Source of the DNA: Oceanospirillales bacterium
GTDB taxonomy: Bacteria > Pseudomonadota > Gammaproteobacteria > Pseudomonadales > Balneatricaceae
Length of the DNA stretch: 64,000 nt
Assembly (NCBI GenBank): GCA_018223185.1
Contig: JAAEYW010000004.1
Span: forward strand, 124,001-188,000
Reading direction: 5' to 3'
The position numbers were made by a program, and so were the translations under genes. Numbering within the stretch: the stretch's first letter is position 1; each line of letters opens with the position of its first letter. The notes under the pieces were generated by a model, which did no database searches, was not told where the DNA came from, and saw only the letters and a list, made by a program, of their open reading frames with translations. Shown here in pieces: positions 9,560 through 18,330 of the stretch.

Positions 9560-10531
9560 ATGCGTGATCAGGATAAAGATCTGGAGCTTCCGAGCTTTGG
9601 CCCGGCGGAGCGCGAGCCGACTATCAGGGGGAGCGAGGAAAAACCGCAGACTGAACCATCTCCGAAGAGTGGTGCTGCTAAGGGCAATAACCCTGCGCCG
9701 GCACAGAAAGATCGTTCTGGTGGGGGTGCACTCAGTTATCTGATTATTTTGTTATTGGCTGTGGCAGTGGGGGGAATGGCCTACTGGAACTTCATGCAGC
9801 ATCAGCAGTTGCAGGTTTTGGAGAGCGAGCGGCAGGCGGTTGATGAGAAGATTGTTGAGCTTCAGCAGCTGTTTCTGGTGGCCGGGGATAATGCTGCTCA
9901 GACGGGTGAGTCTCTACAGAATCAGGTAAAGAGGCAGGCTGAGATGACCCGGCAGCAGTTCGACAAGCTGGGTGCCGACGTTGGCAGGTTTGATTCAGCA
10001 ATTACCCGGCTTGATGCCGGGATCGAGAAGTTAAACTCTGAGAATGGAAAGCTTTGGGTGGTTGCTCATCAGCGGAATACGCCGAAGATTGCCGAGCTGG
10101 AAAAACAGTTAAGCGCGGCTTCTGCGCTGATCGATTCACAGGCTAAGACTCTTAAGGGGATGGCCGGAGATCTGACTCAGCTTGGTGAGCAGTTGAAAGC
10201 GAGTGAAGCGGCAGGCAGTGATAACGCTCAGCAGGTTGCAGCAATCAGACAGAGCACATCAGCGCTGAGTACACAGTTTCAGGCGTTGAGTGAGTCGGTT
10301 GAGCTGCAACAGGCAGAGCAGCGTAAACAGTTGTCTGCTTTTGCGGAGCAGATTGTGGCGTTACAGGACAATCAGAACTCCTCCGTAGGTCTTGATCGCC
10401 GGATCAGGGTAAATGAGCAGGCGGTTAAGGCGATTGATGGTTCCCGTTTGTTGATGAATAACGAGTTGTTACAGATCCGCCAGAAGCTGAACAATCTGCA
10501 GTTGAAAGTAGAACGGCTTCAATCAAAATAA
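9560..10531 (+). CDS. Coiled-coil inner-membrane protein of unknown function
   Basis: A 323-residue protein. Residues 1-57 are charged and probably disordered, residues ~60-82 (LSYLIILLLAVAVGGMAYW) form a single membrane span, and the remainder is an almost continuous Gln/Glu/Lys-rich coiled coil in the periplasm. No catalytic motif is visible. The layout resembles uncharacterised ATPase-like or HemX-like membrane coiled-coil proteins, but I do not recognise the family. It is followed closely by a GST gene (24 bp gap), which suggests co-transcription. It has an AGAAGAG-type ribosome-binding site before the ATG. Confidence 0.75.
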   Translation: MRDQDKDLELPSFGPAEREPTIRGSEEKPQTEPSPKSGAAKGNNPAPAQKDRSGGGALSYLIILLLAVAVGGMAYWNFMQHQQLQVLESERQAVDEKIVELQQLFLVAGDNAAQTGESLQNQVKRQAEMTRQQFDKLGADVGRFDSAITRLDAGIEKLNSENGKLWVVAHQRNTPKIAELEKQLSAASALIDSQAKTLKGMAGDLTQLGEQLKASEAAGSDNAQQVAAIRQSTSALSTQFQALSESVELQQAEQRKQLSAFAEQIVALQDNQNSSVGLDRRIRVNEQAVKAIDGSRLLMNNELLQIRQKLNNLQLKVERLQSK

Positions 10532-10554
10532 TATCGGTCAGAAAGGATGAAGCG

Positions 10555-11163
10555 ATGATTAAGGTTTATGGCGGGGTTTATTCCCGCGCCAACATGGTGA
10601 TGTGTGTTCTTGAAACGCTGGGTATTGCATATGAAAATATCCCTATGGCTCCCCGGAGTGAGTCCACCCGTTCTCCTGAATATCTGGCTCTGAATCCGAC
10701 TGGTAAGTTGCCGACGCTGGTCGATGGTGATTTGGTGCTCTGGGAGAGTCAGGCGATTTTATTTTATCTGGCGCGTAAGTATGGTGACGGTTTGCTATGG
10801 GTTGATACCCTTGAGCAAGAGGCCGATCTGTACCGCTGGAGTCTGTTTATCAGTAATCAGCTTGAGGTGCCTGCGCTGGATATGCTGCTGGCGGTTAAGT
10901 ATGCTCAAGGCGAACCCGATCAGTCATTTCTCGCTGCTCAGACACAGATTCTGGAACGTTTCCTGCCGGTGCTGGAAGTTCATTTGCAGAACAGCGAATA
11001 CCTCGCAGGGGGTAAATTGACGGTTGCTGATTTTCATGGTGCTGCTGTGATCTCCTGGCCAAAGGTTGCTGGTTTTGATTATTCCACTTACCCTGCAGTA
11101 GATCGCTGGGTGAGCCGGATTCAGGCGTTGCCGGTTCAGGAGAAGGTGCGTCAGCAGGCATAA
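10555..11163 (+). CDS. Glutathione S-transferase family protein
   Basis: A 202-residue cytosolic GST. Residues 1-78 form the thioredoxin-like domain, with the LNPTGKLPTL cis-Pro loop near residue 50 and the glutathione-binding ESQAI motif at about residues 65-69. The all-helical C-terminal domain follows. Length fits the family. It would conjugate or otherwise use glutathione; the substrate cannot be told. The gene sits between a membrane coiled-coil gene and thpR. Confidence 0.88.
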   Translation: MIKVYGGVYSRANMVMCVLETLGIAYENIPMAPRSESTRSPEYLALNPTGKLPTLVDGDLVLWESQAILFYLARKYGDGLLWVDTLEQEADLYRWSLFISNQLEVPALDMLLAVKYAQGEPDQSFLAAQTQILERFLPVLEVHLQNSEYLAGGKLTVADFHGAAVISWPKVAGFDYSTYPAVDRWVSRIQALPVQEKVRQQA

Positions 11164-11264
11164 CCGCAATATTGCCGATTTTTTATACAGGTTAGTGATT
11201 GCGATCCGCGCTCCGGACGGGCAGAATAGTCAGTCTTTTTTTTGATGAGGTAGACAACGCTTTA

Positions 11265-11825
11265 ATGGATATTCGTGCGTTTTTTGCGCTGGCCCTGCCG
11301 GGTTCTGTGGCCCGATGGTTGGCTGATTACGCTGATACCCTGTGTCAGTTTGACAAGCAGATCGAAGTAAACTGGGTTGATGCTGAATCTTATCATCTGA
11401 CGCTGTGCTTTCTGGGTGATATATCACTGGAACAGATTGATCAGCTCGAAGATATCGCACGTAATAAACTGGCTGAGGTCCGTTCATTTCAGGTGCGTAT
11501 CAATACGGCAGAATATTACCCTGTGAGTAATCAGCTCGCGGTCATTGCAGCGATGAGTCAGGAAGATGAAGAGTTGAACGGCCTCAACCGGGCGATGATG
11601 GAGATCGCTCTGGAGGCCGGTATAGAGTTTAAAGAGGAAGACTTTAAACCTCATATTACACTGGGGCGGTTGCCCGCCAGAAACCAGTTTGAAGCACCTG
11701 AAGAGTGGCCATCGCTGGACCTCTTCAGCCTGGCTGATTCAGTGATCCTGTTCCAGAGTAAACCGGGTGAGCGCGGATCGATCTATACGCCGCTGTTTAC
11801 CATTCCCTTGCAGGATATGGCCTGA
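11265..11825 (+). CDS. thpR: RNA 2',3'-cyclic phosphodiesterase (ThpR/LigT)
   Basis: A 2H-phosphoesterase of about 186 residues that opens 2',3'-cyclic phosphates and catalyses reversible 2'-5' RNA ligation in vitro. Both signature H-x-T/S-L motifs are present: YHLTLCFLG near residue 44 and PHITLGRLP near residue 129. The ATG at 11265 is chosen, giving the typical MDIRAFFALALP N-terminus; an upstream in-frame start at 11199 would add 22 unconserved residues. A GATGAGG sequence lies about 14 bp upstream of the ATG. Confidence 0.9.
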   Translation: MDIRAFFALALPGSVARWLADYADTLCQFDKQIEVNWVDAESYHLTLCFLGDISLEQIDQLEDIARNKLAEVRSFQVRINTAEYYPVSNQLAVIAAMSQEDEELNGLNRAMMEIALEAGIEFKEEDFKPHITLGRLPARNQFEAPEEWPSLDLFSLADSVILFQSKPGERGSIYTPLFTIPLQDMA

Positions 11826-11862
11826 GCCAGCTGCAGAACCTAACTTTTCAATGTTGTGAAAA

Positions 11863-13227
11863 ATGTTTAAACCAGAACTTCTTTCGCCAGCGGGAACGCT
11901 GCGCAATATGAAATACGCATTTGCCTATGGTGCTGATGCGGTGTATGCCGGTCAGCCACGCTACAGTCTGCGGGTGCGGAACAACGACTTTAATCTGGAT
12001 AATCTGCATGAGGGGATCAATATCGCCCATGCACAGGGTAAAAAACTGTATGTGGCGAGCAATATTATGCCCCACAACAGTAAGCTGAAAACCTATATCG
12101 ATGACCTTCGTCCGGTAATCGAGATGGGGCCGGATGCCCTGATTATGTCGGATCCTGGCCTGATCCTGTTGGTTAAAGAGCATTGGCCGGATGTGCCGAT
12201 CCATCTTTCCGTTCAAAGTAATACCATGAACTGGGCCAGTGTGAAGTTCTGGCATCAGGCGGGTATTGAGCGGATTATTATGTCCCGCGAGCTGTCGCTG
12301 GATGAGATTGCTGAGATCCGTGAAAAGTGTCCGGAGATGGAGCTGGAAGTGTTTGTTCATGGTTCGCTCTGCATTGCATACTCTGGCCGCTGTCTGCTGT
12401 CGGGTTACATCAATCACCGTGACCCTAATCAGGGAACCTGCACCAACTCCTGTCGCTGGAAGTATGATGCCCATGAAGCGACTCAGGGGGATAATGGCGA
12501 CCTTATTCCGGTACAGAATTTTGACCCGAATGAGCACCCGGTGCAGCCAGCGCTGGGAGAAGGTGAGCCGACCAGTAAGATGTATCTGCTGCAGGAGGAA
12601 ACCCGTCCAGGTGAATATATGCCCGCCTTTGAAGACGAGCATGGCACCTACATCATGAATTCCAAGGATCTGCGGGCGATTCAGCATGTGCACCGCCTGA
12701 CTGAGATGGGTATCCATTCACTGAAGATCGAAGGTCGCACTAAGTCTCACTATTATGTGGCCCGTACCGCCCAGGCCTATCGTAAGGCGATTGACGATGC
12801 CGCTGCCGGACGTCCGTTTGATATGCAGCTGATGGATACGCTGGAAAACCTCGCAAACCGGGGATATACAGAGGGTTTCTATCGTCGTCATGTGCATGAC
12901 GAGTATCAGAACTATGAAACCGGTAATTCTGTCGGCGTGCATCAGCAGTTTGTTGGCGAGGTTATTGGCCGCGACGCACAGAGAGGAACTCTTGATATCG
13001 AAGTGAAGAACCGTTTCATGGTGGGTGACACTCTGGAACTGATGACGCCCTCCGGTAACCGCAAGTTTAAGCTGGAGCATCTGGAAAACCTGCAGGGTGA
13101 GGCCAGAGACTGTGCTCCGGGTTCGGGTCATAAGGTGCGTCTGCCACTGGATGTCGATGCTGATCTGGAATATGCCCTGCTGATGCGGGATCTGCCTAAT
13201 GCTCCGGCGTTTGAAAGCGGTAACTAA
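11863..13227 (+). CDS. trhP: tRNA 5-hydroxyuridine modification protein TrhP (YegQ, peptidase U32 family)
   Basis: A 454-residue U32-family protein. The family signature EVFVHGSLCIAYSGRCLLS lies near residue 160, and the Cys residues in GTCTNSCRWKY follow. The N-terminus MFKPELLSPAGT is standard. YegQ/TrhP in E. coli works in prephenate-dependent 5-hydroxylation of U34 in tRNA, the first step to cmo5U. The name peptidase is historical. It is a single gene followed by an intrinsic terminator. A collagenase-type alternative is unlikely given length and close match to YegQ. Confidence 0.9.
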   Translation: MFKPELLSPAGTLRNMKYAFAYGADAVYAGQPRYSLRVRNNDFNLDNLHEGINIAHAQGKKLYVASNIMPHNSKLKTYIDDLRPVIEMGPDALIMSDPGLILLVKEHWPDVPIHLSVQSNTMNWASVKFWHQAGIERIIMSRELSLDEIAEIREKCPEMELEVFVHGSLCIAYSGRCLLSGYINHRDPNQGTCTNSCRWKYDAHEATQGDNGDLIPVQNFDPNEHPVQPALGEGEPTSKMYLLQEETRPGEYMPAFEDEHGTYIMNSKDLRAIQHVHRLTEMGIHSLKIEGRTKSHYYVARTAQAYRKAIDDAAAGRPFDMQLMDTLENLANRGYTEGFYRRHVHDEYQNYETGNSVGVHQQFVGEVIGRDAQRGTLDIEVKNRFMVGDTLELMTPSGNRKFKLEHLENLQGEARDCAPGSGHKVRLPLDVDADLEYALLMRDLPNAPAFESGN

Positions 13228-13241
13228 TTGGCGGTATGAAT

Positions 13242-13270
13242 AAAAAAGGTATCCTGAGATGCCTTTTTTT
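13242..13270 (+). terminator. Intrinsic terminator after trhP
   Basis: AAAAAAGGTATC pairs with GATGCCTTTTTT across a CTGA-type loop, ending in a run of seven T. Confidence 0.85.
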
Positions 13271-13325
13271 ACGCCACGTCTTATTTCTTTATCGATGTTT
13301 TGACAGATGAGAGCAGTTGGATCGG

Positions 13326-14153
13326 ATGAAGCAGGATAGATACTCTTTTGGCCGGGCGTTGCGCCCTTTCTCCTTTCCGGTGGCACTGATCACCTGTCTG
13401 GTGGGTATTGTCAGTGCGTCAGAGCTGCCAGGCTTCAGTTATCCACTGGCTCTGTTGATTATTCTCGGGGCTCTGTTGCTGCAGGCCGGCGTTAACCTGA
13501 TCAATGACCATGCTGATCTGCAGCATCTTAAAAATAGTATTGCCAGGGGGCGGGTGGTGCGTAACTTCAGGCTTGGGCTGAGTTTTTTTCTGCTGGCAGC
13601 CGCGATCGGTATCTATCTGATCAGTTATACAGGCCTGGGTTTACTTGTCTTGCTGCTGGTAGGGCTTGCCGGAGCCCTGGGGTATACTGTAGAACCGGTC
13701 AGCTTCAAACGCCGGGGACTGGCGGTGGTGCTGGTCTTCTGGCTGATGGGCGTGCTGATGGTGTGTGGTAGTTACTACATACTCGCCGGTGAACTGAGCT
13801 GGCTGGTTTTCTGGCGCTCGGTGCCGGTCAGTCTTATCAGTTCATTACTGCTGCTGGCTAATGAGATACGGGATGTTGAGAGTGACCGGGACGCGGGAAT
13901 ACGAACCCTGACGGTACGGATTGGCATCGACAGGGCTCGAAAGCTTTATCTGCTGTTGTTATTGTCGGTTGTTGCGGTGGCTTCTGTGCTCTGGATTGCC
14001 GATGCGATAACCGGTGTCTGGTGGCTGGTGAGCGTGCCGCTGATCTGGCTGCTGTACAAACAGCAGCAAGGCTCAGAGGGCAGGGCATCGTTGCCGCCGG
14101 CCAGTGGTCGCTTTTTCATGCTATTTGGCCTGTTGTACTGTCTTAGTCTGTAA
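13326..14153 (+). CDS. UbiA-family prenyltransferase (MenA-like)
   Basis: A ~275-residue integral membrane protein with eight or nine predicted spans. Both Asp-rich motifs of UbiA enzymes are present: NLINDHADL (NDxxD, about residue 59) and NEIRDVESDRDAG (about residue 178). They bind the Mg-diphosphate of a polyprenyl donor. The second motif, followed by TLTVRIG, is like MenA (1,4-dihydroxy-2-naphthoate polyprenyltransferase), but no other menaquinone gene is nearby, so the acceptor is uncertain. ATG at 13326 is preferred over TTG at 13317; both are in frame. The gene appears to stand alone. Confidence 0.8.
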   Translation: MKQDRYSFGRALRPFSFPVALITCLVGIVSASELPGFSYPLALLIILGALLLQAGVNLINDHADLQHLKNSIARGRVVRNFRLGLSFFLLAAAIGIYLISYTGLGLLVLLLVGLAGALGYTVEPVSFKRRGLAVVLVFWLMGVLMVCGSYYILAGELSWLVFWRSVPVSLISSLLLLANEIRDVESDRDAGIRTLTVRIGIDRARKLYLLLLLSVVAVASVLWIADAITGVWWLVSVPLIWLLYKQQQGSEGRASLPPASGRFFMLFGLLYCLSL

Positions 14154-14274
14154 ATCTTAAGTAGCCTGTCACTTACAGAACTTTAGACTAAGGCCGGACA
14201 ACGCCCGACGATTAATTTAGTGTATAATTCTGCGGCAGCTTTACAGAATAACTCATACACAAGCATATATAACA

Positions 14275-14312
14275 GCTGCTATATCGGCTTATAAAACAGC
14301 GTATATAGCAGC
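14275..14312. repeat. Inverted repeat in the fumarase upstream region
   Basis: GCTGCTATAT (14275-14284) and ATATAGCAGC (14303-14312) are perfect 10-bp inverted copies with an 18-bp spacer. A partial direct repeat, TATAACAGC then TATAAAACAGC, overlaps them. They lie 74-111 bp before the fumarase start. It could be an operator pair or an mRNA leader hairpin. Confidence 0.5.
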
Positions 14313-14385
14313 TTTACTGAGCACGTTAAGGGTTACGCAGATAGCCCTCAACCTACGACATAAGCCTGACATTGCGGAGTCAATA

Positions 14386-15891
14386 ATGAGCGTAATTCGC
14401 CAAGACGATCTGATCAGCAGCATTGCAGATTCGTTGCAGTTCATCTCCTATTACCATCCGATCGATTTTATTCAGGGGGTACATGAAGCCTACCTGAAGG
14501 AACAGAATCCTGCGGCGAAAGACGCCATGGCTCAGATTCTGATCAACTCCCGTATGTGTGCCGAAGGCAAACGCCCGATCTGTCAGGATACCGGTATTGT
14601 AACGGTATTTGTGAAGATCGGTATGAACGTAACCTGGGACGCTGAGATGAGCGTTACCGATATGATTAACGAAGGCGTTCGTCGTGCCTATACGCATCCG
14701 GACAACGTTCTGCGGGCCTCTATTCTGGCTGATCCTGCTGGCAAACGTCAGAACACCAAAGATAATACCCCGGCTGTCATTCACTACGAAATCGTCGAAG
14801 GTGATGAGGTCGAAGTTCATGTCGCAGCTAAAGGTGGCGGCTCAGAGAATAAGTCTAAGATGGTAATGCTTAACCCTTCTGACAGTATTGTCGACTGGGT
14901 TGTTAAGACTGTACCAACTATGGGCGCTGGCTGGTGTCCGCCGGGTATGCTGGGTATCGGTATCGGCGGTACCGCTGAAAAAGCTGCGGTGATGGCAAAA
15001 GAGTCCCTGATGGACCCGATTGATATCCACGAGCTGCGTGAGCGTGGCCCACAGAACCGTGTTGAAGAGCTGCGTCTTGAGATTATGGATGCGGTCAACG
15101 CGCTGGGTATCGGGGCACAGGGGCTGGGTGGTCTGACAACTGTTCTTGATGTAAAGATTATGGATTACCCGACTCATGCGGCTTCATTGCCTGTGTGTAT
15201 GATCCCTAACTGTGCCGCAACCCGTCATACTCACTTCAAGCTGAATGGCAGTGGTCCTGCAGTGCTGACGCCGCCAAGTCTGGATCAGTGGCCAGAGGTG
15301 ACTTTCGAAGTGGGTGCCAGCACCCGTCGTGTGGATCTGAATACAGTAACGCCGGAAGACGTGTTGAGCTGGCAGCCAGGTGAAACGGTACTGCTTAACG
15401 GTAAGATGTTAACCGGTCGTGATGCGGCGCATAAGAAGATGGTTGAGATGCTCAACAACGGCGAAGAGCTGCCGGTTGATCTGAAAGGCCGTTTTATCTA
15501 TTACGTTGGACCGGTTGATCCGGTTCGTGACGAGGTTGTAGGGCCTGCAGGTCCTACTACGGCAACCCGTATGGATAAGTTCACTCGTCAGATTATTGAG
15601 AGCACCGGTCTGCTGGGCATGATCGGTAAGTCTGAGCGTGGCCCGATTGCCATTGAGGCTATCCGGGATAACAAAGCGGTCTACCTGATGGCGGTCGGTG
15701 GTGCTGCGTATCTGGTATCCAAAGCGATTACCAACGCTGAAGTGCTGGCATTCCCGGAACTGGGAATGGAAGCGATCTATGAGTTTGAAGTAAAAGATAT
15801 GCCGGTAACGGTGGCTGTCGATAGCAACGGTATCTCAGTGCATAACACCGGCCCGGCAAAATGGAAGCAAATTATTGCTGAGCAGGTTTAA
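14386..15891 (+). CDS. Class I fumarate hydratase (iron-sulfur)
   Basis: A 501-residue FumA/FumB-type enzyme that interconverts fumarate and malate with a labile [4Fe-4S] cluster. The N-terminal alpha part holds the first cluster Cys (PICQDTG, about residue 65), with the other two expected near NCAATRH (Cys at about residue 278) and GWCPPG (about residue 184). The beta part has GPTTATRMDKF and the YLVSKAI segment at the C-terminus. It is slightly shorter than E. coli FumA (548) and like the ~505-residue forms common in Pseudomonas relatives. GGAG lies about 8 bp before the ATG. A terminator follows directly. Confidence 0.93.
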   Translation: MSVIRQDDLISSIADSLQFISYYHPIDFIQGVHEAYLKEQNPAAKDAMAQILINSRMCAEGKRPICQDTGIVTVFVKIGMNVTWDAEMSVTDMINEGVRRAYTHPDNVLRASILADPAGKRQNTKDNTPAVIHYEIVEGDEVEVHVAAKGGGSENKSKMVMLNPSDSIVDWVVKTVPTMGAGWCPPGMLGIGIGGTAEKAAVMAKESLMDPIDIHELRERGPQNRVEELRLEIMDAVNALGIGAQGLGGLTTVLDVKIMDYPTHAASLPVCMIPNCAATRHTHFKLNGSGPAVLTPPSLDQWPEVTFEVGASTRRVDLNTVTPEDVLSWQPGETVLLNGKMLTGRDAAHKKMVEMLNNGEELPVDLKGRFIYYVGPVDPVRDEVVGPAGPTTATRMDKFTRQIIESTGLLGMIGKSERGPIAIEAIRDNKAVYLMAVGGAAYLVSKAITNAEVLAFPELGMEAIYEFEVKDMPVTVAVDSNGISVHNTGPAKWKQIIAEQV

Positions 15892-15919
15892 GTTCAGCTT
15901 CAGGCTTTCATAGCGAATG

Positions 15920-15946
15920 AAAAACGCGGCATCTGCCGCGTTTTTT
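15920..15946 (+). terminator. Intrinsic terminator after fumarase
   Basis: AACGCGGCA and TGCCGCGTT form a GC-rich stem with a 2-base loop, followed by TTTTTT. Confidence 0.9.
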
Positions 15947-15959
15947 GTTATCAGGGATA

Positions 15960-15973
15960 TTGATTTAGATCAT
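15960..15973 (+). promoter_or_regulatory. Probable FNR/ANR-type box upstream of cytochrome c
   Basis: TTGATTTAGATCAT matches the FNR/ANR consensus TTGAT-N4-ATCAA at nine of ten defined positions. It ends 97 bp before the cytochrome c start codon, a workable distance for an activator site. Confidence 0.5.
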
Positions 15974-16070
15974 CAGTCGATACAAAAGGGTACTCAAGTA
16001 GTAAATTCCATACGCATCTCAGTCAGTATACTTTCGAGACCCGTATAAATTACGATGAGAGTACCTGATA

Positions 16071-16451
16071 ATGAAGAAAGTAATGCTTAAGTTGCTATCA
16101 GCGGCCGCAATGGTTGGCATGATAGCTACTTCTGTACAGGCAGATGAGGCAGCAATGGCTGCTGCCGGTGCAGAAGTGTTTAAACGCTGCCAGGCCTGTC
16201 ACTCCACTGATAGCAGTAAAAATGCCTTTGGCCCGAGTCTGATCGGTGTGGTGGGAAGAGAGGCAGCTTCACTGCCACGCTTCGCATACTCCGAAGCGCT
16301 GAAAAAGTCAGGTATCACCTGGACTGAAGATAACCTGCGTCAGTGGGTTGCTGATAACACTAAACTGGTTCCTGGCACCCGGATGCGTCATGTATCGATT
16401 TCCGATATTGCGGAGCAGGACTATCTGATCGCCTATCTGAAAACGTTATAG
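16071..16451 (+). CDS. Periplasmic class I c-type cytochrome
   Basis: A 126-residue monohaem cytochrome c. A signal peptide covers about residues 1-24 (ending SVQA-DE). The haem site is CQACH at about residues 43-47, and the axial Met is in PGTRMRH at about residue 103. The sequence resembles cytochrome c2/c552-like soluble electron carriers. The partner oxidase or reductase is not in the window. It is a single gene with its own hairpin terminator and a possible FNR/ANR box. Confidence 0.92.
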   Translation: MKKVMLKLLSAAAMVGMIATSVQADEAAMAAAGAEVFKRCQACHSTDSSKNAFGPSLIGVVGREAASLPRFAYSEALKKSGITWTEDNLRQWVADNTKLVPGTRMRHVSISDIAEQDYLIAYLKTL

Positions 16452-16460
16452 GCAAGACTT

Positions 16461-16482
16461 CAGCGGGATAAACGTCCCGCTG
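16461..16482 (+). terminator. Hairpin terminator after cytochrome c
   Basis: CAGCGGGA (16461-16468) pairs with TCCCGCTG (16475-16482) around a six-base loop, followed by ATTCTTTCT. Confidence 0.65.
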
Positions 16483-16526
16483 ATTCTTTCTGTTCACAAA
16501 GTTGTCGTGTTTTCAGTAATCGTTTA

Positions 16527-16856
16527 TCAGGCACACCTGGTTATCTTGCTGAGACGGCTTTTGATAGCCATATACCGGGGCATCGGTCCGATATCTTCAT
16601 AGACCGGGTCACCTTCTTCTACGCGAATCACTTTCGTGCCAGCCCGGTAAGGCATCTTCTCTTCGATTTCGAGCAGTGCGGCATGCAGCAGATCTGCAAC
16701 CAGTTCCTCTTCAGAGGTATGGAACAGTTCAGCTAAGGCCTCTACTTTATATTTATCCTCTTCACCGATTGCAAAATTACAATCAACCAGTTTAGATTTT
16801 TCGGTTGACTGTTCCTCCAGCTTCTTAAGAAGATGAGTAACATGGTTGTTTGGCAT
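16527..16856 (-). CDS. Conserved small acidic protein of unknown function
   Basis: A 109-residue protein, mostly helical, with the acidic, family-like stretch EEELVADLLHAALLEIEE in the middle and a C-terminal GDPVYEDIGPMPRY segment. The start at 16856 is chosen because AGGGGA lies just upstream of that ATG; a longer frame reaching 16943 has no good ribosome site. I recall similar proteins in marine Gammaproteobacteria, sometimes labelled pilin-related, but I see nothing here that supports a pilus function. It has no signal peptide and no membrane segment. Confidence 0.72.
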   Translation of the reverse strand: MPNNHVTHLLKKLEEQSTEKSKLVDCNFAIGEEDKYKVEALAELFHTSEEELVADLLHAALLEIEEKMPYRAGTKVIRVEEGDPVYEDIGPMPRYMAIKSRLSKITRCA

Positions 16857-17020
16857 GATCTTTTCCCCTTTTGGTACTGTCTTATTAAAGATAGTTGACA
16901 GAAATTGTTGGGTAAACGGCGAATGTAAAAAATTAATGTTCAACCGTCAGCAGCTTTTCATTAATATACAGCGGATTTATGACTATAAGCTGAATTAGCA
17001 GATGAAGAGGGTGGGAAACG

Positions 17021-17464
17021 ATGGCAGATATTCTGGTTGTGGTGGGGTCGACCTATGGTAACGCCAGTCTGATAGCTGATGACTGTACCGAACAGCTGAA
17101 TCGGCTGGGTCACCGGGCCGTACTGCTTAATGAGCCAACCTATGAGCAGCTGGGTGATCATCCTGATGTGATACTGATCTGTACCGCGACCATCGGTCAG
17201 GGGGATATACCTGCAAATCTTCAGCCGCTGTATGATCAGCTTCGGATGCGTATGCCTGATTTTTCAGCGGTTCGCTTCGGTCTGATTGCTCTGGGCGACA
17301 GCTCTTATGAGTCGTTTGCCGAAGGCGGTAAGCAGATGAATGAACTGATGTATGATCTGGGGGCTAAGCCTGTCGGCCAGGCACTGTTTATCGATAGCTG
17401 TGATACGCCGGACGCCGATGAGGCGGCCGCTGAATGGATAGATCGTTGGGCAGAAAAACTCTGA
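17021..17464 (+). CDS. Flavodoxin (MioC/YqcA-like)
   Basis: A 147-residue short-chain flavodoxin that carries electrons with bound FMN. The phosphate-binding loop VGSTYGNA is at residues 8-15. The two loops around the isoalloxazine ring are CTATIGQGDIP (about residue 53) and ALGDSSYESF (about residue 90). It resembles YqcA and MioC. Ribosome site GAGGGTGGGA precedes the ATG. A decayed second copy of this gene lies 870 bp downstream on the same strand. Confidence 0.9.
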   Translation: MADILVVVGSTYGNASLIADDCTEQLNRLGHRAVLLNEPTYEQLGDHPDVILICTATIGQGDIPANLQPLYDQLRMRMPDFSAVRFGLIALGDSSYESFAEGGKQMNELMYDLGAKPVGQALFIDSCDTPDADEAAAEWIDRWAEKL

Positions 17465-17537
17465 ATGCGCTTCTGTCCAATAATCAATCTTCGTCGTCAG
17501 TTCATCGCTACGAGGCTGACGGGTTGTCAGAGTCCGG

Positions 17538-18008
17538 CTAGTCTGTAGTCACAAAGGATATCTCTACGAAGAAATCACCGGCATTAGTGGTAAACGGAAC
17601 GACGATTATAGGGCCCTTAGACGAGTGATCGATATGATGAGACTCACCACTGACAACCACGGGGGTTCCCATATTTAGGTCATAACCTTTTTGAGATAGC
17701 AGTGCTACAGCACCGCCAGCTGACATATTGGTCAATTCACCGACCATGTCAATCACGGTAGCATCGATGGCTGTAACGGTTTCACCAAGCATCCGCTCGG
17801 TAATATCGAGAATCACCGGCTTGGTGAACGAAACAGCAAAGGAGCCTTTGGTCTTTTCACCGCCGAGCCCCATGATACCGGTAACCTGTCCTTCGGCACT
17901 CATGGTTTTTTTAAGGTAAGCCTTTCCCGCTGAGCACTCTATGTTGGCCATAGTTGTTAAAACTTTTACCATAGATGTTAAGAACGGGTTGACGTATTCA
18001 AACTTCAT
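17538..18008 (-). CDS. CheX/CheC-type chemotaxis phosphatase-like protein
   Basis: A 156-residue single-domain CheX-like protein. The family dephosphorylates CheY-P in chemotaxis, and the catalytic E-x2-N motif is visible as GELTNMSAG at about residues 91-99. The MKFEYVNPFL start is typical. No other che gene is adjacent, although a methyl-accepting chemotaxis protein lies at the right end of the window. It may act on a response regulator elsewhere in the genome. Confidence 0.88.
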   Translation of the reverse strand: MKFEYVNPFLTSMVKVLTTMANIECSAGKAYLKKTMSAEGQVTGIMGLGGEKTKGSFAVSFTKPVILDITERMLGETVTAIDATVIDMVGELTNMSAGGAVALLSQKGYDLNMGTPVVVSGESHHIDHSSKGPIIVVPFTTNAGDFFVEISFVTTD

Positions 18009-18330
18009 AACTCATACCACCCTTTAGAATCCGCTCATCTTCGAGCAGATTTATTCAATGTCCGGTTCCTAGCGTTGGTAATGCCGGATACTGAGACGAA
18101 AAAATAAATACATTAAGAATAAAATCTAACAAAAACCTCACCCTGAGTCTGTTTTATATATGCCAAAATGGTAAGGCCTGGTGACAGATAGTCATTAGGT
18201 GTTATCTGATAGCTGAGTCAGTAAAGTGTCTACTCTTCTATCTGTATAGTTTTTCATAATTGGGTAGCTAAAAGTGAATCTTAGTACGCAAGGCATCTCC
18301 TTCCTGTGTGTAAATGATGGCGTGGCGCAA
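18009..18330. other. Gene-free intergenic stretch
   Basis: This AT-rich stretch between the CheX-like gene and the flavodoxin remnant contains no convincing frame. The promoter of the CheX-like gene must lie at its left end. Confidence 0.4.

Noticed and set aside
11848-13386. Two long minus-strand frames opposite trhP
   Set aside because: They lie under a well-conserved gene, show no motif and have no plausible ribosome sites.
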